Shown here one piece after another: positions 10,641-20,099 of a DNA stretch of 64,000 nt; the stretch's first letter is position 1; every line of letters begins with the position of its first letter. The notes under the pieces are model-generated. The model did not search any database. It was not told the DNA's origin and saw nothing but the letters and a program-made list of their open reading frames with translations. Source of the DNA: Nothopassalora personata (lineage: Eukaryota; Ascomycota; Dothideomycetes; Mycosphaerellales; Mycosphaerellaceae); contig CM066294.1 in assembly GCA_033816765.1 (NCBI GenBank), positions 248,001-312,000 of the forward strand. Reading direction: 5' to 3'. Both the position numbers and the translations under genes were made by a program.

Positions 10641-11040
10641 TTATCTACTAGCGAACGCTACCGCTACGTAGGCTAAATGTTAATAACGTAGTCGCATTCC
10701 CTAAATGTAAGTACTCCTCTTCTCTAGTCAATTACTAGATTATACTTTCTTAACTAAGGCATACCTAATACGATGTTATAACTAGCTATATTAGTAACAT
10801 CTAAGATAATTTCCTCGTAGTACCGTTAGATAGTAAGTGATAGCGGTATCGTCTCGCGCTCTACCCTAGGTAAGGATAATCCGTCTACCGCGATTAATTT
10901 ATAACCCTCTTTCTTCTTATAGGTAGCGATCCTATATCTTATAATAAATAATTCGGAGGTAAAGTTCCCGCTCGCTCCGGAATCTATTTTAGTATCTGTC
11001 TTATACCCGTTAACGATAATCTTAGTCCGAAACACTATTG
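10641..11040 (-). pseudogene. C' retropepsin (aspartic protease)
   Basis: The 69-codon open stretch at 10826-11035 contains the retropepsin active-site motif IleAspSerGlyAlaSerGlyAsn, preceded by ArgThrLysIleIleValAsnGly, the usual beta strand before the catalytic Asp. Retropepsins mature the gag-pol polyprotein. Of all proteins in the window this is the one whose catalytic site is best preserved. Stops flank it on both sides, so it is a surviving piece of a broken polyprotein. The homologous protease at 25343-25420 (outer C) stops right after AspSer at the C' LTR. Confidence 0.8.
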
Positions 11041-12201
11041 TCGTTAGTAATGCTTAAGCCTTCTCTATATCGTATAACTCCCTTTAGTCGCTTATTCCTA
11101 GGGAGTTAATCCTTTTCCCTATTCGTATGTGGAACGTCGTGCTTCGTGTCTCGAGGCCTCCGCTTAAACCTAGCGCGAGCCTTTCTATGTCCGCATCTAT
11201 ATTCGGTAACGTTCCTAGATCTTCTATGTTTCTAAGTAGAGTACGCGTGCGTGTTACACTACGTTACGTAATTCATTTAATATAAATGTTCCTAACAGTG
11301 TAAGGTATCCGGTACCTGTTATTCGGCTTCCTATCGGTAGTCGTTCTATGACGGCGGTTACTAGATTCTCGGTCGTTTCTATAAGTGGGTATCCTTAACC
11401 TATGTGCCTTAGGGCGTCGAGTGTCTTATTAAACTCAGTAGGGTATAGCATCCGTCGTCCGTTTATCTTAGGTAGGAATTCTTCGTGCCTTCTTTATAGA
11501 TATACGATTAAATCGTATAGTTTCTTCGGTACATCTACCGTAAAGGTAAGTTATTTATTATTGTCGTTAGTGTCGCTCTCTTCTCCTTCGGAGGAATCTT
11601 CTTCGCTTAATTCTTCCGGATCCTAGTCTTCTATAATAATGTCTAGCCCGGTAGTTTCTTAACGTTCTTCCTATAGTTCTAGTAACTACGATTTGTTCTA
11701 TCCGAGGTCCTAGTTTTCTTTATCTTTATTATTAAAGTAGGATTCGTTAATATCTACTTCTTTAAGCTTAGCGTTTTACCTATGTTACGCTCCTAGAGTT
11801 TCTCGCGGTTACTAAGGCTAATACCCTACGCCTAATTTTACGGCGTAGTGAACTTAACACGAGTCTTAGTAATAGAATCTCTAATGAAGGCTTCTATAAC
11901 TATTTCGAGATTCGGATTCGATCTCGTAGTCGACTCTTCGTGTTATTATGTTAAACTGTCGTAGTTAGTTCTTCGTATTAAATAGAATAACTACCATTTA
12001 CTACCTATAGTATCCTCCTCGTCCTTCTAAGGGGTCTAGGAGAGGCGTCGTGCTTCTATTACTAGCTCTCTCCTCTACTCTCTAAGTATAGTCGGTATCG
12101 TCTCGAGATCTAACGCTACTCTTAGATTTACTAGTTCGGGCTTATATTATGTTAAACTGTTCGCGGCGCACTATATTCTTACCGCGACAGTCCCTTACTA
12201 T
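11041..12201 (-). pseudogene. gag: C' gag, C-terminal part up to the zinc knuckle
   Basis: Minus-strand continuation of gag, homologous to 25420-26560 of outer C (for example the CTTCTCCTTCGGAGGAATC region near 11580 against CTTCTCCTTTAGAGGAATC near 25965). It contains an acidic Glu/Ser-rich stretch near 11570-11640. At 12180-12196 it enters a C-x2-C-x4-H-x4-C zinc knuckle (ValArgAspCysArgGlyLysAsn side), where A1 is inserted. The other half of the knuckle is at 23985-24030. TAG/TAA codons interrupt the frame. Confidence 0.75.
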
Positions 12202-12572
12202 TATTAACGACTAATAGGTTGTGTTAACCTTAGATTTGGAGGGGGTCCCTTAGGTCCAACTTGCCCTAATTTCATTTAGGTTTGATTGGACATTTAGGCA
12301 AGCTAGTAGGACCTAGTATAGCTATTAAGATATATACTACGCAGTTGAGCATTGTAAGCGTAGCATTAAGGCAACAATTCAATTTATACCTCTCGAGTAG
12401 AGGGCATAGGGGTTTAGGGTCCGCCAATCCTCTTGTTTTATCTAGCTACTACGCTACTCGTTACGTGACCTAATTTCCCGGTCCCGGGACCGGTAAGTAC
12501 CCCTACTTACGTAAGTACCGCTCCATACCACCACAACTCGGATAGGCCTACATAGAGTAGTTAGTAGACATT
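12202..12572 (+). repeat. 5' LTR of A1
   Basis: Begins TATTAACGACTAATAGG and ends TAGTAGACATT. It matches 23609-23979 with transitions of the RIP type. It contains one copy of the 16-bp palindrome CCGGTCCCGGGACCGG (12478-12493) and an adjacent TACTTACGTAAGTA partial palindrome. The terminal dinucleotides are not the usual TG/CA, which may itself be due to RIP. Confidence 0.9.
12478..12493. repeat. Family-A palindrome, copy 1 (5' LTR of A1)
   Basis: Perfect 16-bp palindrome CCGGTCCCGGGACCGG inside the LTR. On the left the flank is AATTTC, on the right TAAGTA, so the longer ATTTA...TAAAT arms of copies 2 and 3 are imperfect here. Confidence 0.95.
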
Positions 12573-12923
12573 ATTTTAGTAGTTAATAAGGGGGGTCGTT
12601 AAGTGTACACCCGGTAGCGTATTAGCATCTAGTTTATAAGGTTAAAATCACGGTTTAAGCTCTAAGGTTCACGGTTAAGGTTATTACTTAAGGTTAAGGT
12701 TTAAGGTTAAGGTTCACGGTTAAGGTCGACTAAGGTCGAAAACACTTAAGGTCCAAGGTATTTAGCAACAATTACGGTTATAAGGTCCTATTAAGCAACA
12801 ACTAGTATTAGCACATTCTAAAGTAAGCACTACGTAACAATAGATACGGCTACATTACTAGAAAAACTTAGCACCTTTACCGACATAGGCAGAGGCTACG
12901 AATAGCCTATAAACGCCACGAAA
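12573..12923 (+). other. A1 leader with degenerate TTAAGG repeats
   Basis: Untranslated region between LTR and ORF1. From about 12636 to 12765 it holds at least ten tandem or near-tandem copies of (T)TAAGGTT variants, interspersed with CACGG. The same block is in A2 (about 59240-59370) and, eroded, in A3 (about 45290-45420). It resembles telomere-type repeats in composition but is internal to the element. I do not see a clear tRNA primer-binding site directly after the LTR. Confidence 0.7.
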
Positions 12924-15767
12924 ATGGAAGGGGTCTATAGGGATTCTATCCCTTATAAGGGGATAGAGGAATCGGAGGAAGGGGAAACACCTAAATCTAG
13001 TAAAGAAGGGAGAAGCGGAACTAGCGCCGCTAAATTAGGTATAGGTGTAGGAACGAACAGCATAATTGGAATAGATACTATAACTGCCCTCTTTAGACGA
13101 TTAGTAGTAGCAATAGAAAACGCTAGCCCTCGCTTTCTACCTCTAGGAGGTGCTAAGAATCCGTTCTTTAATAGCACTAATGCTACTAAGTTCTAGGAGC
13201 GGTTTAGCGACCTAGTAGACTAGTATCCGCCTCGGGCATCCATTAAGAAGGATGATTTCTAGGGCAGGTTTAAGCGCAATTATGAAACTACTATCCGGCG
13301 CGTAGTTATAAGGCTGCCTAGGTAGCTTACTAACAAGGCACGTTTTAGGAGGGCGTTCTTATTAGAGTTCTTAAGGTTTAACGCCTACTCGATATTAGGG
13401 AGTCGGGAATATCTTAAGGAGATTATTAGGGCGTAGTAAGGCAAGAGGCCTAAAGAACAAGATGTAAAGGAATTTATCCGCCTATTTGTATCCTTAAGTA
13501 ACCTAATTGAACCTAAGGATTTAGATAATAGCTCCCGGAGTCGCCTTCTCCTTTAGGGATTACTAGAGGCAGTCGCGAAAGCGGTCTATAAGGCTTGCGG
13601 GCTTTACCTAAAGTAACCTAAGAAGTTTAGGGACTTTTAGAGGATTCTCGATAAAGCTACTAGCATCGTAGATAGTAAGGAGGGATAGAAAGCTATATAT
13701 ATAGATTTCCCTCTTACTTTACCTTAGCTATACCGCTTAGTCGTGAAGCATATACCGCGCCTTAAGCCTAAGATTAACACGCTTAAGAAGGCTACCTCTA
13801 GGACTGTTATTAATAATAACCTAATCTAGAAGGTAGCTAAAATGAGCATACGTACATACTAGCGCGGTCGCGTCGCGGACGCGGGTACCTTCTACCCGAG
13901 CGAGAATTAACGCTCTATATAACCGGAGAGGCACGACCTAGACACTAAACTATAGGTTTACGTAATGTAGCGTCCCCTATCGTAGAATCGCGAATAGTCT
14001 AAAGCGATAGATGGTTGTTGCTACAACTATAGCAGTTCGAAGCACTAGGCTAGCAATTATAGGGCGATAAGGTCCTTAATATCCCGGGGCTACGTATACC
14101 TCGTCCCGAACAACTAGTAGTATCTAGGGAAAGAAGGCGATCTACGTCCTACTAAGTTTAACTTTCGGAGGGACTATAGTAAACCGAAACTACTCTATAT
14201 GCTCCCTCTACTCGAAGAACATTATAGACCGATCGAGTTTAATAACTAGTATAAGATTCCCGCACTACGTAAGTAATAGATAGGTAGGGACTATACTAGG
14301 GTAACTAAGGTCACGCCTCCTAATTATTTTAAGCCCCCTCCTAACTTTAGGCATTTAATAGAGTATAGCCCTTAGGACGCACGGTCTAGCTAAATAGAGA
14401 AGGCTACTAGGACATATTAGGTCTTATTCGGAGAAAGTGAAGCGGAGTAGGCAATCGACTTAGGCAAGCTTAACGAGGTATCTGCCTATCCTATGCAGTC
14501 TAATAAAGTGAAAGGGAAGGCACCCGTAGGTATTCTAAAGAATCCGCACCCGAGAACCCGGTCCTTAGCCTAGGATCTACGAGCCCGAGCTAAGGCTACT
14601 AAGAAAGTTCGCCTACAATTAGAATAGGAGATCCGGTAAGCTAAGATTAACTAGTAGGAGGTTAAAATAATTAACGAAGTTAATGCTTAAATAAGCGAAA
14701 CTTAATTATTAGCTAAATCCGGGGTAACCCTAGGAAGGGGAAATGATGCCTAAGTAAATAGACTAGGGAACGATACTAATAAAGGACTGCCTAAGGATAT
14801 GCCTATTAGTCCCGTAAACGCCCCCTTCGCATAAAGGAAGCGTATGTAGAATGCTAAGACTATAAGGATTAATAACTACGTCCGACAATATAGTTTAGCT
14901 AGTAATAGCCCGGTTATAAAGGAAGAGGGTATTATCTACTAGATTAATTAGATCCTCTAGACAACGTTTCCTAATGTAAACGCCTAAGATTAGTTTCGAT
15001 ATAGTCGCTAGTTCGAGGCTACCCTCTTTAGTCGCGTTACTAACACCCCCGCTCTTTAGGAGAAGCTCGCTATAGTACGACGTCTTATAGGAAAGGACCC
15101 TAAGGTTTGTACTAAACAAGTAGTTACCTATAAAGATGAACCTAAGTATAATAAGGAGGTCTTCCGCGAAGATAGTTAGGCCTAGTATGTCGGAGTGTAT
15201 TTAACTATGCTTTGCTCTAAGGGTACGGTCCCTACTACTAAGCTATATAAGGATGTTAAGAAAATCGGGCTCTCTAGTGTCCTTAATAACTTTACTATAG
15301 TCCCTAGTCCTTAGGTAGTAGCGGAGTTTAGGATAAACAAGAACTAGATTAGGTGCCTAATTAATAAGGGTTCCGAGGTGAATATTATCGGCTAGAGGAA
15401 CGCTTATAGGTTTAGGTTACTAGTAATGTCGAGTACTTAGCTTACCTTTCGAGGTGCTAGAGGGCGGGCCTAGTTTAAAGGTGTTGTAGGCAATTTAGAT
15501 GTTTAGGTATTTAGGGTTTACTACTAAGTAGACATGTTTATCTCCTCGGATCTAAACTCACTAATAATCCTAGGACGTCCGTAGGCCCGTAAGGTACGGC
15601 TTACTACCCGTAACTGCGATAATGGTTTATAGGAGGGGACTATTACTAGCCGCAAAGGTAAAAGTATTATGTTTACTGCCCTAGTTAGCTCGGACAGGTG
15701 TAAGACCCTTTAAGAACTATTAAAAGCGTCGGGAAATAGAAGGGTAGGTTAAGTTACGGCACTTAAC
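12924..15767 (+). pseudogene. gag: A1 ORF1: gag-protease polyprotein, RIP-inactivated
   Basis: One frame runs from ATG at 12924 to about 15767 with TAG/TAA at probable Trp/Gln. The first 90 codons are open (Ser/Gly/Lys-rich start, then a hydrophobic segment). A long helical gag region follows to about 13920. At about 14010-14060 there is a zinc knuckle of C-x2-C-x4-H-x4-C spacing in which the first Cys and the His remain and the second and fourth positions are Tyr. Near 15350-15400 a retropepsin-like CysLeuIle-Asn-Lys-GlySerGlu motif appears, where Asn is probably the RIPped catalytic Asp. Downstream, LeuIleIleLeuGlyArgPro fits the second conserved protease motif. ORF2 is in a different frame. 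The role is capsid formation and processing. Confidence 0.75.
15448..15461. other. Empty target site of E3 in A1
   Basis: TTCGAGGTGCTAGA, the reverse complement of the 14-bp duplication that flanks E3 in A2 (56413-56426 and 56544-56557). A1 has one copy and no insertion. This proves that E3 is an insertion and defines its ends. Confidence 0.9.
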
Positions 15768-15842
15768 CTACCGACTTGCTAAAGCCGGATTTAATAAAAT
15801 CGGTGAGGTTCTCGCACTATCTCGGAGAAACCTCGGACTTTA

Positions 15843-15868
15843 ATTTACTAGTCCCGGGACCGGTAAAT
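15843..15868. repeat. Family-A palindrome, copy 2 (ORF1/ORF2 boundary)
   Basis: 26-bp palindrome with arms ATTTA(C)...(G)TAAAT around GTCCCGGGAC. The left arm has one RIP-type pair of changes (CTAGT instead of CCGGT). It lies between the last readable part of ORF1 and the first readable part of ORF2, which are in different frames. Confidence 0.95.
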
Positions 15869-18800
15869 AGCTATAGTAAGGAAAACGGGTACGACTACGA
15901 CACGACGCATCTATAGGAACTCGGTAAGGCTCTAACACCTAGTAACCATTTAGCTTACTTATTAGGATTGCTTAGGACTACTAGAGTAAAGGAACGAGTT
16001 ATAGAAATTGGGATAGGCGCGTTTAAAGGAGATTCTATTACTAACGTTTATTTAGTTTAAGGGGATTAGTCCTCCGAGATCCTAAGGCAATCTACATTAA
16101 ATGCTTAGGTACGAAAGCAATAATTAGGCTAACATATAGCTAACATTAGGATGCCGTAGGTCTTTACGATATATAAGCGTAAGGCGGATAAGAAGAAGCT
16201 AGTAGACGCGAGCGTTTACGAGCGCCTAGAATCACGAGTTAAGGGAGATATAGAATAGAAGCGTAGGGCGCTATACCTAGAGTCTAAGATGCCTAAAGGA
16301 TAAGGTCCATTTAACGGGAAGTACTTAACTGAGAAATTCTTAAGTATTAAGCGAGGTAGCCGGATTACTCTAGAACGACTTACCTTAATTAAGGTTAGTA
16401 TTAAGCTATTGCTAATAGAAAGGGCTTTATTCGATAAGATGCTCTACAACCGGGAGGTAGTCCTCGCTTAGGATTTTAGTTACATAAGGCAAATTAGGTA
16501 CGACGTTATACTACCTTAGAAGATTAACACGGTCCCTTATAGGCTATAGTAGGCACGCCCTATCCGGTTGCACCTAAGTCTTAGGGCAATTGTTAAGCGT
16601 ATAATTAGAGCCCGGATTAAGAACAACATCCTAGAATACTTATAAGGGGTATATTCTAATAGCTGGTTCCTAGTCGTAAAGAAGGTTAATGCCTCTAGAA
16701 GAGATGTGCCATATTAGTTAATTAACTTAGCTATGCTCCTAAATAAGGTTACTATGCGCGATGCTAATATTCTACCGGACACGGATAGCTTCTTAGAGGA
16801 TTTTACCGGGTGCCGAGTCGCTTCACTTATAGACCTGTTTTTAGGTTATAATTAGATTACTTTAGATAAGTCCTACCGGGACTTAATAGCCTTCATAACC
16901 CCTCTTAGCCTAGTACGCAACACGACTCTACCTTAAGGAGCTACTAATTTAGTTGCTTAGTTCGTGCGTACGGTAATGAAGATTCTACTTAATTATATCT
17001 CGCATCGAGCGAAGCCGTTTCTCGATAACATCGGTATTAAGGGACTAACTAAGGACTATAGGAATGCCGAAGTAGAGCCTAGGTTAAGGAAATAGGTCGT
17101 TAAGTATATCGTTTCCCTAGATCTAGTTCTTGCTAACCTAGAAAGAGCTAGTACGGTAGTTACTAGAGGTAAATCCTAATAGTTATACGAAAAGCTTAAG
17201 ATTGTTAGGTACATTACTAGCCCGGATAGTCGCTATCCTAACCTAAAGGTTATAGCTAAGATCCTAGATTAGCCTACGCCTACCTATATTAAGGAGGTCC
17301 GCACTTATGTAGGGCTATGTATGTACTTCCGGATATAGATTCCCTAGTTCGTTGTTATCGCTCGACTAATGTATAAACTGCTAAAGAAGGACGCCGAGTT
17401 CACCTAGACAGAAAATGAGCAGTTCTTAAAAGAAGAGGTTACTAGATACCTTATGTAGGCTCTAGCCTTAGTTACCCTCTACTACTTACCTAGTGCTAGG
17501 TCTATCTTTATCTTAGTTAATGCTAGCGGCACTAGATAGGGATGTATCGTTTCTTAAGAATTAATAGACAGTACCCGACGGCGTTACCCGGTACGGTATA
17601 AGAGTAGGATCTAGAACGCGTTAGAATCTAGATATAATACTAGTAAGGGGGAATGCCTTAGGGTCCTTAAGGGGCTTAAGAAGATCTAGAGATATATTAC
17701 TAGCGTTAATTTTGTCCTTAAGGTTAATACTAAGACACTTATATAGTAGCTTAACCGGCCGGCTTCGGACCTGCCGAACTCGGCAATAGCCCGGTAGGTC
17801 GTATAGATTAGGTTATTTACGTTCGAGGTGAAGCACGTTACGGGGACTAGATACACTAGCCTAGATACCCTATCTCGTAGACCCTCTACACCTTAGGAAC
17901 CTAGGGAAGCTAACGAAGATAAAGTTGACTAGATGATTAATAATAAGCTATTCGGGTACCCGGAGCCGGTCGACACCTATCTAGTTGAAATCTAGAAAAC
18001 ACGACATCTCGGGAACTAATATTCTAAGGGCTCTTAGTAGCTTGCTTAGGTTATAGAAACTAGGACCCGGCCTAATAGTATTACCCGTGCTAAGTACCGG
18101 CGGCTAGTAAAGAAGAGCGTCAACTTCTTTATCCGAGACTAATTGCTATTCTTCTAGAAGCGCCGAGGAGTACCGCTATAACTTATAATTAACGATAATA
18201 AGGCTTAGAAGGAAATCGTTATAGAATGCTATAAAAGACACGGTCATCGCAGCGCTAAGGTCGTATATAACCTTATTTCCGATCGGTATTACTAGGACGG
18301 GTGCTTCGCTAATGTCTCTACGTAGGTTCGAAGTTATGCTCCTTATAGGTTTCGCGAAGGTAACTAGCGCGCTAGTAAGCTTCACTTATCGAGCCCTTAG
18401 GTTATTAGTGAGAAATAGTACTCGGACCCCGTCTAGGTGCATAAAAATAGATACCTCCTAGTTACGCGCGAAGCACTTAGCAACTGGATCGAGGCTAGAG
18501 TAGTAAGGGCACCTCCTAGCTCTAAGACGGTTGCTAAGTTTCTATACGAAGATGTCTTCTATAGACACGGCTACTATACTAAAATTGTGCTTAATAACGC
18601 TACGGTTTATGCGGCTAAGGTTAAGCGGTTACTCGTAGGACTTAGTGTTCGAAGGATCCGAATATTACCGTACTATCCGTAGTCTAATGCTCCGGTCGAG
18701 GTTAGGCACCGTCCGATTCTTATAGCGTTAGTAAAGCTTATAAGAAACACATACCGCGGATAGGAGTAATAGGTACCCGCTATATTATAGGCTAATAGGA

Positions 18801-19598
18801 CCACGACCTGTTGTACTACTAGAATGACGCTAGCTTAGGTCCTATATAGCTATCATACGATTCTACTAATTGAGGTTAAGTACCCGACGTAGGCGAATTA
18901 TTAATAGGGATCGGTTAAGACGACTAAGGACCTACTTATAATACGTGCGCGTTAACTCTAGGCTCGAGACCTTAGTTTAGAAGAGCTATATGCTCGAAGG
19001 AAGCGACTAAGAGAACTTAGTAAGGACTACTTTAATTCTTACCGGAATGTTAACTTTATTAGTTTCTAGAAGGGCGACCTTGTTATAAGGTTCGATAAGC
19101 TATATAAGGATGACTTCTTACGTAAGATCGGTTACCGATAGTAAGGTCTATATCGGGTGTCTAGTGTCTCTAGGGAATTTAGTACCTATATTCTTAAGGA
19201 ACTTAATAGCACGCTAATAAAGGGTATTTAGGCACGATAAAACCTTAAGCTAGTTCTAGAGCTTCGCCCGGATAATATAGGAGTACTAAGCTTAGATAAT
19301 AGGATCGATCTCGTAATAGGCGAGGGAGAAGTCGCTAGTAGCGTCGCTAATAGTAAAGACAGTAGTAATTCGAACGAGATCGAGCCTATCGCCGACGAAG
19401 AGGTGCTACCTATAGGAGTTAACGAAAGGGGATCGGATCCTAAACCGGAATCTAAGAAGCTATAGGTTAGGCCTTATAACCTTTCTATAGCCGAAATTTC
19501 ACAGTTTAGTAGGATCGAGCCTAAGAACTAATTAGTTAGTAATAGCGTACGGAGTTTACTTCCCTTAGGTATGTGTTACGTATACTCTTTAGTTTATT
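15866..19598 (+). pseudogene. pol: A1 ORF2: pol (RT, RNase H, integrase), RIP-inactivated
   Basis: Readable in one frame from the palindrome to TAA at 19596-19598. RT around 16580-17060: IleAsnLeuAlaMetLeuLeuAsnLys, SerLeuIleAspLeuPhe, and PheLeuAspAsn at 17018-17029 in place of the catalytic Tyr-x-Asp-Asp (GAT to AAT is RIP-type). RNase H around 17500-17800. Integrase: zinc-binding end near 18230, core from 18437 (LeuValThrArgGluAlaLeu..., an 81-codon clean stretch), ValLeuAsnAsn near 18588 for the second catalytic Asp, and ProValGlu near 18690 for the Glu. A GPY/F-like segment follows (IleArgPheAspLysLeuTyrLys near 19090) and an acidic tail; no chromodomain. Trp codons are TAG throughout. 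Confidence 0.85.
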
Positions 19599-20099
19599 AA
19601 GCCAATTCGGTTATCTAGACTTTACTTTATAGGATGTTCCTACCTTAGTTAGACCTTAGTTAGTAGAGTTACATTTACCGGTCCCGGGACCGGTAAATCG
19701 GATTACGTAATAGTGTAGCATACCTCTATCGAATGCTTACCTAGGTAGTTACTAGTACTGGTTTTCGGTTACATGTAGGGTTATCGGACCTTTAGTGTAA
19801 CCTTAATAGCACTACTCTTACTACTTATAAGACCGGCCTCGGTACTACTACCTTATAACGGTTATAGGGATATACGCTAAGAGGCATACTTAAGCGTAGC
19901 TCTCTACCTACTACTTCCTCTCTTTTTCTTTAAACACTAATACTATCTAACTACTACTATATACATTAGACGGTTCTTTAGCCTCTCTCTTTACGACCTT
20001 AACCTTCTTTAAAGCCCCCTACCCTAACATTAAGCTTTTAAAGCTTACTAATACTCTAGAGTAGTACTACGAGATAGCTAACTCTTACGATCCTACTAC
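19599..20099 (+). other. A1 ORF2-ORF3 spacer
   Basis: Spacer that contains palindrome copy 3 (19673-19698) and a pyrimidine-rich stretch (about 19915-20010, CTCTCTTTTTCTTT). Pyrimidine tracts just upstream of a start are common in fungal promoters and acceptor regions. I see no protein motif; the N-terminal limit of ORF3 may lie in the last part of it. Confidence 0.5.
19673..19698. repeat. Family-A palindrome, copy 3 (ORF2/ORF3 boundary)
   Basis: Perfect 26-bp palindrome: arms ATTTA and TAAAT around the core CCGGTCCCGGGACCGG. It lies about 75 bases after the last stop of ORF2. This is the least damaged copy and probably shows the original form. Confidence 0.97.

Noticed and set aside
12282..12473. 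Short open frame in the family-A LTR as a gene
   Set aside because: Lies entirely within the LTR, and the mirror copy in A2 (59532-59744) has a different N-terminus and C-terminus. No domain.
12541..12620. tRNA primer-binding site after the A1 5' LTR
   Set aside because: A TGG-type complement to a tRNA 3' end is not present directly after the LTR. GGTAGCG near 12614 is too far away.
12640..12765. Interstitial telomere
   Set aside because: The unit is TTAAGG-like and irregular, is repeated at the same place in three copies of the same element, and has no TTAGGG array.
14895..15119. Minus-strand 74-codon frame in A1 (and 18176-18385, 21032-21238)
   Set aside because: Antisense to ORF1, ORF2 or ORF3. 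RIP places TAG/TAA in the true frame and leaves the opposite strand open by chance.
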